DNA of 64,000 nucleotides from Fimbriimonadaceae bacterium (lineage in GTDB: Bacteria > Armatimonadota > Fimbriimonadia > Fimbriimonadales > Fimbriimonadaceae). Each line of letters begins with the position of its first letter. Position 1 is the stretch's first letter. Location: positions 1 through 64,000 of the forward strand of contig JAHBTE010000001.1 of the NCBI GenBank assembly GCA_019638675.1, written 5' to 3'. The notes under the pieces were generated by a model that did not search any database, had not been told where the DNA came from, and worked only from the letters and a program-made list of their open reading frames with translations. This document shows, piece after piece, positions 37,794-46,278 of this stretch. A program made the translations under genes and the position numbers.

Positions 37794-38150
37794 GTGCCCG
37801 AGACCATCTCAAAAATGCCAGGACACATGGAAGAAAGAAACCAGGCGGCAAAAAGAAATGCGAGGAATGGGTTAATGGCAATGCCTGGAACATCTAGAAC
37901 AAGTGAATCTCCCCGAGGTGTGCGTCTCACACCGACGGAAGTCAAAGTATTGAGTCTTATCGCTCAGGGACACAGCAGCCAAGAAGCGGCCGACAAAATG
38001 GTCGTTTCAAAGCGAACTGTGGATTTTCACCTGGCGAACATCTACCAAAAGTTGCAAGTCAACAATCGAGTGCAAGCGCTCCGCGCCGCAACTCGGCTGG
38101 GCTTGATTCCTTTCGAGCCGTTCTTCGGACACGCTCAAGGCGAATCCTAA
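37794..38150 (+). CDS. LuxR-type HTH DNA-binding protein (stand-alone)
   Basis: 118 residues starting GTG at 37794. Residues about 43-105 are a GerE/LuxR helix-turn-helix: LTPTEVKVLSLIAQGHSSQE, then ADKMVVSKRTVDFHLANIYQ and NNRVQALRAATRLG. The N-terminal 40 residues are short, basic and without receiver or ligand-binding domain, so activity may depend on a partner or on expression level. It is 34 bases after galK and ends in a strong terminator. Later ATGs at 37815, 37833 or 37872 region cannot be excluded as the real start. Confidence 0.85.
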   Translation: MPETISKMPGHMEERNQAAKRNARNGLMAMPGTSRTSESPRGVRLTPTEVKVLSLIAQGHSSQEAADKMVVSKRTVDFHLANIYQKLQVNNRVQALRAATRLGLIPFEPFFGHAQGES

Positions 38151-38175
38151 GCATAGGCCGCTAAGCGCAACTTTC

Positions 38176-38212
38176 AATACGGTTCCGATTTTGATCGGAG
38201 CCGTATTTTTAT
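38176..38212 (+). terminator. intrinsic terminator after the LuxR-type gene
   Basis: A 14-bp stem (38176-38189 with 38194-38207, including one G-T pair) and loop TTTG are followed by a T-rich run (TTTTTATTT). It lies 26 bases after the stop of the HTH gene. Strong rho-independent terminator for the galK-HTH transcript. Confidence 0.9.
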
Positions 38213-38243
38213 TTGCTGATGGTCTTCTACAATAAAAAATAAC

Positions 38244-38876
38244 TTGCCAGACCTCTTAAAACCTCTTCTTGATATCCTTTATCCCCCTAAATGCGGAGTC
38301 TGCGGCCAGATCGGACAGCCAGGCTTGTGCCCCAAGTGCAAGAATAATTTTACGCTTCTCCCAGCTCAAAGGGCCCCACTCGCGCCTTTGGCAAGCCTTC
38401 ACGCGCCTTACCTCTACGACGGCGAAGCAGGCACCGCTATTCAAAATCTAAAATTCCGACGCATCACTTCGCTTGCTACGCCCATGTCTGAAATCATGTG
38501 GGAATACGCTCAAAAGCATCTGGATGGAAAATATGACGTGATTATTCCCGTGCCAATCGCGCGCACTCGCAAATCCGAGCGTGGATTTAACCAAGCGGAA
38601 TTGCTTTGCTCAGCTTTTCCACCTGCCTTAGTGCGGCCTGGTTATCTCAAGCGCACTCGCTATACAAAACCCCAAGTGAATCTCGACCGCAAAGCGCGGC
38701 TCACTAATCTCCAAGGAGCATTTATTACAGTTGATCTGCCCCTAGGGGCAAAGGTTCTGCTCATTGACGATGTCATCACGACGGGAGGGACGGCTATCGC
38801 TTGTGGCGAAGCCTTGGTGGCTGGAGAAGCAGGCGAAGTTCACCTGCTCACCTTTGCGAGCCAGCCTCTCAGTTAA
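38244..38876 (+). CDS. ComF family phosphoribosyltransferase-fold protein
   Basis: 210 residues starting at TTG 38244. The N-terminal four-Cys zinc element CGVCGQIGQPGLCPKC near residue 18-33 and the C-terminal PRT domain with VLLIDDVITTGGTAIACGEA near 168-187 (PRPP loop) are the ComF/GntX signatures. YLYDGEAGTAIQNLKFRR and PVPIARTRKSERGFNQAELL are also typical. ComF is needed for natural DNA uptake in several bacteria, where it works in the cytoplasm with a helicase-type partner. It follows the terminator and converges with hpf, overlapping by 4 bases. Confidence 0.92.
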   Translation: MPDLLKPLLDILYPPKCGVCGQIGQPGLCPKCKNNFTLLPAQRAPLAPLASLHAPYLYDGEAGTAIQNLKFRRITSLATPMSEIMWEYAQKHLDGKYDVIIPVPIARTRKSERGFNQAELLCSAFPPALVRPGYLKRTRYTKPQVNLDRKARLTNLQGAFITVDLPLGAKVLLIDDVITTGGTAIACGEALVAGEAGEVHLLTFASQPLS

Positions 38877-39202
38877 GCGGCCCTAAAATTTGGGCGTTCT
38901 CTCCGTCCTTGACGTCGGTCAAGAGTCCGCTTCTTAAGCTTGCGCAATTGAGCTTCTAACTTATCAACCACGCTATCAATAGCGGCATTTACGTGGCTAT
39001 CAGCTTCCCGTCCGTGCAATGGAACTCCGTCGGCAAATACCGTCACTTCTATTACGTGCCCATGCTTATCTTCACAATAAGCGAGCTCTGCTTTCGTGGC
39101 ATCGCTAAAATATCGGTCAAGTTTGCTGAGCTTTTTGATCGCGTAGTCGCGGTCGTGATTACTCAAGTTTCCATTTGCGTTTCGAACTAAGACTTCAAGC
39201 AT
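38873..39202 (-). CDS. hpf: short ribosome hibernation-promoting factor
   Basis: 109 residues of the HPF/YfiA (RaiA) family. Begins MLEVLVRNANGNLSNHDRDYAIKK, with the beta-alpha-beta fold; KHGHVIEVTVFADGVPLHGREADSHVNAAIDSVVDKL continues it, and a basic tail (KKRTLDRRQGRRERPN) follows. It is the short type without the dimerising C-terminal domain of long HPF. Blocks the mRNA channel of the 30S subunit in stationary phase. It lies 21 bases after ispDF on the same strand. Converges with comF. Confidence 0.92.
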   Translation of the reverse strand: MLEVLVRNANGNLSNHDRDYAIKKLSKLDRYFSDATKAELAYCEDKHGHVIEVTVFADGVPLHGREADSHVNAAIDSVVDKLEAQLRKLKKRTLDRRQGRRERPNFRAA

Positions 39203-39223
39203 TTGTGAATCCTATCCTCCTGT

Positions 39224-40348
39224 TCATCGGCGGATTGTCGCCACAGCGTAGCAAGCAATTCCTTCAGATTTTCCGATTGATCCGAGTTTTTCGTTCGTTG
39301 TTGCTTTAACGCTTACCCGCTCTATGGCTACTTCTATTGACTCCGAAGTCGCCTTGCGGATTTCCAGACTTTTCGGCATCACTTTAGGACGCTCTGCCAC
39401 CACAGTGGCATCTATATTTACTATATGCCATCCCTTAGATTTCAGCAAATTCGCCGTTTCGGATAAGAAGCGTAATGAGGAGCAGTTTCGCCATTGCTCA
39501 TCGCTTGGCGGATAGTGAACTCCAATATCCCCAAGACCAGCTGCTCCGAGTAGCGCATCCACTACTGCGTGCAAGAGAGCGTCAGCATCACTGTGCCCTT
39601 CTAAGCCTGGTCGGTCGTCGAATTCCACTCCTCCCAACCACAGCGGACGATTGGGATCGTCACTAAACCGATGCACATCGTAGCCAAAGCCTGTTCTGTA
39701 TTCGGGCAACTGGGGCAGATCGGTGGGATGAGTGATTTTCATATTCTCCGGTTCTCCTTCAACCAACTGCACGGGAAATCCAGCGGCAATAAGATAACCC
39801 ACGTCATCAGTTAGATCGTCTTCTATTTGGCTGAGAGCTTGTTCAAACCAGTCGCGACGGACAACCTGCGGAGTTTGCACCCCCATGATTTGAGTGCGGT
39901 CAAGCTCAAGCCACGAATTATTCTCTACTTGTCGCACAGTTTCCGTTAAAGACAGCCCGGGGAAGGCCGCTCCATGCTCAAATGCAGATGCAATGACCCG
40001 TTCAATCAGGTCGGCACTCGCAAACGGCCTCGCGGCGTCGTGAATCAAAACGTGGGTGCAACCTTGAGGAACGTGGGCCATAGCATTGCGAATACTCTGA
40101 GCCCGGCTTTCACCACCCGAAACAACGAACGTCATTGCTGGTTCTGCGGCAAGCGTTTCTGAGATTTTTTCTTGCCGGGTAACGACCCCAACCCCGAAAA
40201 CTAGTGGGCAAGACGCCAGCATTTGGTAACTTTTTTGCCAAACGGGAATCCCCTCAACTTGAAGATTTAATTTGTCACTGCCGAATCGAACCGATGAACC
40301 TGATGCCGCAAGAATGGCAAAACACTTTGGCTGAATGGCGGCGTCCAC
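39224..40348 (-). CDS. ispDF: bifunctional IspD-IspF isoprenoid enzyme
   Basis: 374 residues. The N-terminal half is IspD (CDP-ME synthase): ILAASGSSVRFGSDKLNL near residue 12 and VLIHDAARPFASADLI near 99. The C-terminal half is IspF (MECDP cyclase): GYDVHRFSDD near 220 with zinc Asp and His, GLEGHSDADALLHAVVDALL near 249, and SVKATTNEKLGSIGKSEGI near 345. The two steps flank IspE in the MEP pathway; fusion is known in some proteobacteria. It ends 21 bases before hpf and begins 5 bases after the PIN-TRAM gene. Confidence 0.96.
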   Translation of the reverse strand: MDAAIQPKCFAILAASGSSVRFGSDKLNLQVEGIPVWQKSYQMLASCPLVFGVGVVTRQEKISETLAAEPAMTFVVSGGESRAQSIRNAMAHVPQGCTHVLIHDAARPFASADLIERVIASAFEHGAAFPGLSLTETVRQVENNSWLELDRTQIMGVQTPQVVRRDWFEQALSQIEDDLTDDVGYLIAAGFPVQLVEGEPENMKITHPTDLPQLPEYRTGFGYDVHRFSDDPNRPLWLGGVEFDDRPGLEGHSDADALLHAVVDALLGAAGLGDIGVHYPPSDEQWRNCSSLRFLSETANLLKSKGWHIVNIDATVVAERPKVMPKSLEIRKATSESIEVAIERVSVKATTNEKLGSIGKSEGIACYAVATIRR

Positions 40349-40353
40349 GTTTT

Positions 40354-41673
40354 CTACTTTACGTCACTCGTCTTGGCAGAGGCATCGGCGAAAATCATTT
40401 TGCCACGCTCGGTTTGAATCACTTGCGTTACTTCGACAACCGTGGTTTGACCGATGAGTTCGTTTCCGCCTTCAACAACGACCATTGTTCCGTCGTTAAG
40501 ATAACCGACTCCTTGACCACCCTGGTTGCCTTCTTTGATAACTGTGATTTCCATCGTTTCGCCCGGTAGAACATTTGGTCTGAGAGCCAAAGCAAGATCG
40601 TTCACATTCAGAACTTTGATTTCTTGAATAGTGGCTCGCCGGTTGAGGTTGAAATCGTTGCTGACCAAGTCGGCCCCAAGAGCTTTCGCGAGCTTGACCA
40701 AGCGGTCGTCAACTTCTTCGAGTGAATTCCCAGCGTAGCGGTCGCGAGTACCGATTTCGACTTCAAACTCGGCTTGGATTCGCTTCAAAACTTCAAGGCC
40801 CCGGCGGCCTCTTTGACGTCGCAAGCCATCAGCTGAATCAGCGATATGCTGAAGTTCTCTTAAAACAAATTCCGGCACATACAGGTCGCCGTCTAAAAAT
40901 CCGGTGCGAATCAAATCGTACACTCGACCATCAATCAAGACGTTTGTATCGAGGATTTTTAGCCCTGTTCGCTTACTCTTGCTCCCGCTCGTTTCCCAAG
41001 GAAGGTATGGGGCAAGAGAACGAAGCAGATAAACCATCGCCGCACTGCAACCGATCACAAGCCCGATCGTCAGCAATGTCCCTTCGGGTCGGCCTTGCAA
41101 GGTGATCAAGAAGGGCATCGAGACCAGAATTCCGGCAACGACCCCAGTGAACGTGCCGAGCATCAAAGTAACTTTGTCGCCCGATGGCATCTTTTCCCAG
41201 TTAATGACGAACTGTTCCCATTTGCGAAGCAGGAAGCCACCCGCGGCCGCACCAGCAATCAATCCTAGCAAGCCAAGAGCAAAAGGATTGGTTGGGAAAG
41301 TTGGATCTAAAACTGGTTCTTCGGTGCTTACTCGAATCGGTGGCTTTTTTGGCTTTTGAGTAGCATCGCTACCTTCAGTTTGCGCCTCGCCAGGCTTAAC
41401 CTCTGTTCCATTAGTCGGATTTTCTGGGTTTTCCGGAGTCTCCTTTATAGGGTCGTTATTTGGAGTTACTTGGTCAGGCGTCTTTATTGAGCCACTATCG
41501 GGGGTGTAGGTAATGGGAGCCTTTTTGTTTTTTTCGTTCCCTTCGATTTCCCTATTAATTGAATACAGTTTGTTGCCAACTAAATTAATGAGACCAGGCA
41601 ACAGAGAGAGGCTGAGGATTGCCCCAATAATTCCACAAGCTATGACAAATAGCAGCTTTCCTCGATGATTCAT
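40354..41673 (-). CDS. PIN-TRAM membrane protein (YacL-like) with long linker
   Basis: 439 residues. One N-terminal helix (8-30), a hydrophilic Pro/Thr/Lys/Glu-rich linker of about 100 residues (35-130), then three membrane helices near 130-220. A PIN nuclease domain follows from about 238 (KILDTNVLIDGRVYDL with Asp242, YVPEFVLRELQHIADSADGL, LVSNDFNLN), and a TRAM domain near 375-430. The PIN/TRAM YacL family is common in bacteria and of unclear RNA target; most members have four helices without the linker. The start is 1 base after the transglutaminase stop and its end is 5 bases before ispDF. Confidence 0.88.
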   Translation of the reverse strand: MNHRGKLLFVIACGIIGAILSLSLLPGLINLVGNKLYSINREIEGNEKNKKAPITYTPDSGSIKTPDQVTPNNDPIKETPENPENPTNGTEVKPGEAQTEGSDATQKPKKPPIRVSTEEPVLDPTFPTNPFALGLLGLIAGAAAGGFLLRKWEQFVINWEKMPSGDKVTLMLGTFTGVVAGILVSMPFLITLQGRPEGTLLTIGLVIGCSAAMVYLLRSLAPYLPWETSGSKSKRTGLKILDTNVLIDGRVYDLIRTGFLDGDLYVPEFVLRELQHIADSADGLRRQRGRRGLEVLKRIQAEFEVEIGTRDRYAGNSLEEVDDRLVKLAKALGADLVSNDFNLNRRATIQEIKVLNVNDLALALRPNVLPGETMEITVIKEGNQGGQGVGYLNDGTMVVVEGGNELIGQTTVVEVTQVIQTERGKMIFADASAKTSDVK

Positions 41674-43095
41674 TTAGTTAGTTCCAGAAATCACTTTTAT
41701 CTTAGCTCCATCCAGTAGGAAGCCCTGCAACGCTTGCCCTACCGTACCATGGCTAGTCTTGATATATCCAGAATCAATAATCAGGCCAGGTCGGGTTGAA
41801 TCAACACCAATCCAATTTTTGCCATCCCAAACTTCCACCCAAGCGTGATAATAAAAGTCGCCGGCGTAATAAACAAGGCCGTTTGCAAAGCGAGTGGGAA
41901 TTCCCGCTGATCTAAGAATCGTGCCAGTCAGGATTGCATGGTCGCGACAAACGCCTTCTTGGCTCTTGAGAATCTCTTTGGCATCGCGCATCACGCCGAT
42001 TCCAGCATTGACGCCCATCTTGTTGTGGACGAAATCGCGGATTGACTGCACTGCGTTCCATAGATTTTTTTCGTTCCCGACAATATCTTTCGCAAGTTTT
42101 TTGAATTCGGGATCGTTGCTGGGAACCCGTGCTTCTGGCTGCAGCCAATTCTTATCTACTCCCTTTGCCGCATTCGCAATCGTGATTTTCCGATCAGTGT
42201 TTAGAAACGGCTTGATATTGATCACCCAACCATCGGATTTTTTGCCCACTATTTGCGCATCCCCGCTGGGCATCTTGCTTAAATCGACGCCAGAAACTTG
42301 AAATCGAACTGGCTTCGTCCGATCAAACTGACCGTCAACATGGAGGCGGCTTGCGGAAGCGAGATCCACCTGCGCAGTTCCTGTGAACTTACGGGCTTCC
42401 TCTTCCGATTCGGGATACATCTCAATTCCCAACGGGCCAACCATTTTGATTAGGTCACCTTTGGAACTCAGATACAAAGTACTTGGTGCGCGAGGATCAA
42501 CAATTTCAACGACATTAGCGGTGACCTCTTGTCCACTCACCGTCACCTTTTGTGTCCCTTTCGAATTAATTGTTACTTCAACTAGCTCTAGCGTTTCCGG
42601 TGAAAAAATAAGTTGCTTCATGCCAGATTGAGACAACCCACCCGTTTTGACGAGGTCGGTTGCGTCAAGAACAATCGACTTCCCTTTCGGCACGGGAATT
42701 GTTTTTGAAGTCTCGCCTTCGCCCGTGACCATTGATGATTCGATACGGTCGGCAAAAAATAAGGCGTTTACATTCATAGTTCTACCAGAGCTTTCCATTC
42801 GGAATTCGCTCTTAATCGGAGCCCCTTTTGAGTCAGACCAAGTGGAAGTATCCACCTGGATTTTCATGCTTGCGCCAAGCATCTGAGTGCCGATTTCCAT
42901 ACGGCTCCGCGTGAGGCTGACCTCTTTGCCGTTCAACTGCGCAGGGTTTGTTTCAGCGTAGCTGTATCCAATTTTTTGCCCTTGCAGATAGATTCCCATC
43001 CACTCGGTAGCGGCAAAACACCAACCTGTGATCGCAAAAAGCGCGGTTGCCGTTGCTAGCCGGATAATGGATTGAATTCGTGGGAGAGGCTTCAT
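41674..43095 (-). CDS. exported transglutaminase-like protein
   Basis: 473 residues with an N-terminal signal peptide (IIRLATATALFAITGWCFAA). The C-terminal third is a transglutaminase-like cysteine peptidase fold: catalytic Cys in EGVCRDHAILTGTI, His in DFYYHAWVEVWDG and Asp in WIGVDSTRPG, spaced as in the TGc family. The preceding 250 residues are beta-rich, with a likely substrate-binding role (GRTMNVNALFFADRIES, QEVTANVVEIVDPRAPS). The substrate may be a periplasmic protein or peptide. It is divergent from topA across a 205-base spacer (43096-43300), and is followed directly by the PIN-TRAM gene. Confidence 0.85.
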   Translation of the reverse strand: MKPLPRIQSIIRLATATALFAITGWCFAATEWMGIYLQGQKIGYSYAETNPAQLNGKEVSLTRSRMEIGTQMLGASMKIQVDTSTWSDSKGAPIKSEFRMESSGRTMNVNALFFADRIESSMVTGEGETSKTIPVPKGKSIVLDATDLVKTGGLSQSGMKQLIFSPETLELVEVTINSKGTQKVTVSGQEVTANVVEIVDPRAPSTLYLSSKGDLIKMVGPLGIEMYPESEEEARKFTGTAQVDLASASRLHVDGQFDRTKPVRFQVSGVDLSKMPSGDAQIVGKKSDGWVINIKPFLNTDRKITIANAAKGVDKNWLQPEARVPSNDPEFKKLAKDIVGNEKNLWNAVQSIRDFVHNKMGVNAGIGVMRDAKEILKSQEGVCRDHAILTGTILRSAGIPTRFANGLVYYAGDFYYHAWVEVWDGKNWIGVDSTRPGLIIDSGYIKTSHGTVGQALQGFLLDGAKIKVISGTN

Positions 43096-43300
43096 GATCT
43101 TAACTTATATAACAACATAGTAGACGTTTTGATGAGCTCCGAGTTGAGCCAAAAAAACTCACTTGGACCCATAAATATCAAATTTTGAGTCGAATATCAG
43201 CGATTAAAGCGTCAAGAAGTCGTGTCTAGCTACCAGTCATTGTGCCCCCGCCGGTTGACCAACGAGCGGAGCTATTGGTAAAACGACGACGCCTAACATC

Positions 43301-45910
43301 ATGCCCAAATCTCTAGTCATCGTAGAATCTCCCGCTAAAGCCCGCACCATCAGTCGATTTTTGGGCAAAGATTACGAGGTCTTAGCTTCATTTGGTCATA
43401 TACGCGATCTTCCCGAAAAGGCGACCGATGTTCCGGCTGAGCTCAAGGGCAAAAAGTGGGCAAAGCTTGGCGTAAACGTAGAAGGCGATTTTGAGCCCGT
43501 TTATGTTGTGACCTCAGATAAGAAAAAGCAGGTCGCAGAACTCCGTTCCGCCGCAAAAGATGTCACTCACCTCTTACTCGCGACTGACGAAGACCGAGAA
43601 GGCGAAGCGATTTCTTGGCACATTCTCAACGTTCTCAAACCCAAGAAGTCAGTAGAAATACAGCGGATCGTTTTCCACGAAATCACTCCCGAAGCGATTG
43701 CCGTAGCCATCGCTAATCCTCGGCAAGTTGATGAAGCTCTTGTAAAAGCACAGGAAACCCGCCGCATTCTCGACCGACTATATGGCTACACGCTTAGCCC
43801 ACTTCTTTGGAAGAAAGTCGCGCCAAAACTTTCCGCCGGACGAGTTCAATCAGTTGCCGTGCGTTTGGTCGTGATGCGAGAACGAGAGCGGCGCGATTTT
43901 GTTGTCGCTGGCTACAGCAGCATCACTGCAACCCTCGCGGCCGCAAGCGAATTCAAAGCCCGCCTACAAAAAATTGATGCCGCCAACGTTGCCGATGGGC
44001 AGTCTTTTGACAGCAATGGCGAACTCACCAACAGCAAGGAACGTTGGCTGAAATCAGATGAAGCCGCTTCGATCAGCGACCGTCTGAAAGCCGCAAAGCC
44101 GTGGAAAGTGGAATCGGTTGACAAAAAACCGGGCGTCGAAAACCCACCGCCGCCATTTATGACTTCCACGCTTCAACAAGAAGCAAACCGCAAGTTCGGA
44201 TTCTCCGCTCGGCGAACAATGCAGATCGCGCAAAACCTTTATGAAGGTATTGATATTGGGGGCGGTTCCGTCGGTTTGATTACTTATATGCGTACCGACT
44301 CGCTCACCCTGGCGGATCGCGCATTGCAAGAAGCCCGCTCGGAAATCGGTCGGCGATACGGTGCGGAATACGTTCCTAAAGCTGCTCGGCAGTTTAAATC
44401 AAAGGCGAAGAGCGCGCAGGAAGCCCACGAAGCGATCCGTCCAACTGACCTCACCCGCGACCCTACAAGTATCAAATCAAAACTCACAGACGAGCAGTTC
44501 AAACTGTACGATTTGATCTGGAAACGTACTTTAGCTTGTCAAATGGAAGCCGCGCGTGTTCTTAGAACCAGAGTTGCAATTCAAGTAGAGGAATCCGGTT
44601 CTAAATACACCTTCGGAGCAAGTGGGAAAGAAATCAGCTTCCCTGGGTTCCTAAGGGTCTATGTTGAAGGCTCTGATGATCCTGAAGCAGAACTCGGCGA
44701 CAAAGAAACAGTGCTGCCATCTCTTGAAGCTGGTCAAACACTGGATGCCAAGAAGGTCGAAGCAAATGACCACGAAACTCGACCTCCTGCGCGCTACACA
44801 GAAGCTTCACTGGTTCAAAAGCTAGAAGCGGAAGGCATTGGTCGACCATCTACCTATGCCAGTATCATCGGCACAATTCAAGATCGTGGCTATGTGTTCA
44901 AATCGGCGAATCAGTTGATTCCAACCTTTACTGCATTCGCAGTGACCGAACTGCTCGAAGGCGCTTTCCCCAAGCTGGTTGATCTGCGATTCACCGCAGG
45001 TATGGAAGACGAGCTCGACGAGATCGCCGATGGTAAGCGCGATATGGTCGCCCACCTTAAAGAGTTTTATTACGGCACCAAGGATGAAGAAGGAATTCTG
45101 GACAAAGTTGAAAAACGAGGGCCAGAAATTCCGTTCCCGCACATTCAACTTGGCGAAGATATAGTCATCCGCATCGGGCGCAACGGGCCGTTTATTCAAC
45201 GTGGCGAAGGTGGGCCGGGCAACACTGCATCAATCCCTGAAGATGTCGCTCCTGCCGACCTGACTTACGCAACTGCTTTAGAGTTGCTTGAGGAAAGAGC
45301 AAAAGGGCCAGAAACGCTTGGTACCGACCCGAAAACTGGTCGGAATATTATTGCGAAAACGGGACGATTCGGCCCTTATCTGGAACTCGAACAAACCGAA
45401 GCCGAAATTGAAGCCAAAGAAAAGCCGACTCGGGTTTCATTGCCGCCTGGCGTGAAACCAGCAGATGTCACACCAGAAGACCTGCAAATCATCCTGGCTT
45501 ATCCTAAGGTGCTCGGCAAGCATCCAGAATCGGGCGAGGAAGTGAAGTTGCTGATTGGTCGCTTCGGCCCTTATCTCACCGCTGGTTCGCAAAGTGCGAA
45601 TCTCGGAGACGACTGGCGCTCACCAGTTAAGCTTAGCTTAGAAGAAGCTGTCGCTTTAATCGCCGAAGGTGGATCGAAACGTAAGTCATCAGCTCCGAGT
45701 GCTCTGAAGCAACTGTCGGACGAAATCAAAGTGATGTCGGGTCGTTACGGCCCGTACGTCACCGATGGGAAAACCAACGCGACTATCCCAAAAGGCACTG
45801 ATCCTGAAACGCTGACTCTGGCGCAAGCACAAGAATTGATTAAAGCCCGAGAAGCGGCTGGCCCTGCGAAACGACCGAAGCGTCGTGCGCCGGCCCGCAA
45901 GAAAAAATAA
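43301..45910 (+). CDS. topA: DNA topoisomerase I
   Basis: 869 residues. Relaxes negative supercoils. The Toprim domain (VIVESPAKARTISRFLG, LLATDEDREGEAISWH) is followed by the type IA core with active-site Tyr329 in TYMRTDSLTLA, and motifs GRVQSVAVRLVV and SAQEAHEAIRPT. The C-terminal part from about 610 has no zinc-finger cysteines; it is built from repeated GRFGPYL/GRYGPYV units (four visible) and ends in a lysine/arginine-rich tail (KRPKRRAPARKKK). That layout is similar to actinobacterial TopA. Divergent from the transglutaminase gene. Terminus at 45910. Confidence 0.97.
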   Translation: MPKSLVIVESPAKARTISRFLGKDYEVLASFGHIRDLPEKATDVPAELKGKKWAKLGVNVEGDFEPVYVVTSDKKKQVAELRSAAKDVTHLLLATDEDREGEAISWHILNVLKPKKSVEIQRIVFHEITPEAIAVAIANPRQVDEALVKAQETRRILDRLYGYTLSPLLWKKVAPKLSAGRVQSVAVRLVVMRERERRDFVVAGYSSITATLAAASEFKARLQKIDAANVADGQSFDSNGELTNSKERWLKSDEAASISDRLKAAKPWKVESVDKKPGVENPPPPFMTSTLQQEANRKFGFSARRTMQIAQNLYEGIDIGGGSVGLITYMRTDSLTLADRALQEARSEIGRRYGAEYVPKAARQFKSKAKSAQEAHEAIRPTDLTRDPTSIKSKLTDEQFKLYDLIWKRTLACQMEAARVLRTRVAIQVEESGSKYTFGASGKEISFPGFLRVYVEGSDDPEAELGDKETVLPSLEAGQTLDAKKVEANDHETRPPARYTEASLVQKLEAEGIGRPSTYASIIGTIQDRGYVFKSANQLIPTFTAFAVTELLEGAFPKLVDLRFTAGMEDELDEIADGKRDMVAHLKEFYYGTKDEEGILDKVEKRGPEIPFPHIQLGEDIVIRIGRNGPFIQRGEGGPGNTASIPEDVAPADLTYATALELLEERAKGPETLGTDPKTGRNIIAKTGRFGPYLELEQTEAEIEAKEKPTRVSLPPGVKPADVTPEDLQIILAYPKVLGKHPESGEEVKLLIGRFGPYLTAGSQSANLGDDWRSPVKLSLEEAVALIAEGGSKRKSSAPSALKQLSDEIKVMSGRYGPYVTDGKTNATIPKGTDPETLTLAQAQELIKAREAAGPAKRPKRRAPARKKK

Positions 45911-45922
45911 CGGCAGGTTTAT

Positions 45923-46243
45923 CTAATAAACCTGCATCGATTGATCAATTTCTGTGGCCCAGGCGTTCATCCCACCTGTCATGTTTTTGACTCGTGGAAA
46001 GCCAGATTGGGCCAAATATTCCGTGACTCTACCGCTTCTGCCTCCTGTGCGGCAGATCACGATGACTTCTTGCGAACGGTCAATCTCACCGAGGCGATCG
46101 GTGACTTCAGCCATGGGAATGCAAACTGAACCTTCGATCGTTCCATTTTCCAGTTCGTGCGGCTCGCGAACATCGAGCAGAAAGAGCTGATCTCCGTTTT
46201 GCAGACGAGCATTAAGCTCATGAATAGAAATCTCGAAATCCAT
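45923..46243 (-). CDS. rhodanese domain protein
   Basis: 106 residues, a single rhodanese domain: DQLFLLDVREPHELENGTIE near residue 19-38, and the active-site loop VIVICRTGGRSGRV near 60-73 with Cys64. Ends in NMTGGMNAWATEID as in GlpE-like stand-alone enzymes. Rhodaneses move sulfane sulfur to cyanide, thioredoxin or other acceptors; the biological acceptor is unknown here. It converges with topA (12 bases apart) and lies 35 bases downstream of recG, beyond the 46249-46278 stem-loop. ATG at 46243. Confidence 0.93.
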   Translation of the reverse strand: MDFEISIHELNARLQNGDQLFLLDVREPHELENGTIEGSVCIPMAEVTDRLGEIDRSQEVIVICRTGGRSGRVTEYLAQSGFPRVKNMTGGMNAWATEIDQSMQVY

Positions 46244-46248
46244 GATCC

Positions 46249-46278
46249 AATTCTACGCAAATTTCGATGCGTAGAATT
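46249..46278 (-). terminator. 11-bp stem-loop between recG and rhodanese gene
   Basis: AATTCTACGCA at 46249-46259 pairs fully with 46268-46278 around an 8-base loop, starting directly after the recG stop (46279). No T-run follows on the minus strand, so it may attenuate rather than end transcription into the rhodanese gene, or protect the recG 3' end. Confidence 0.5.
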
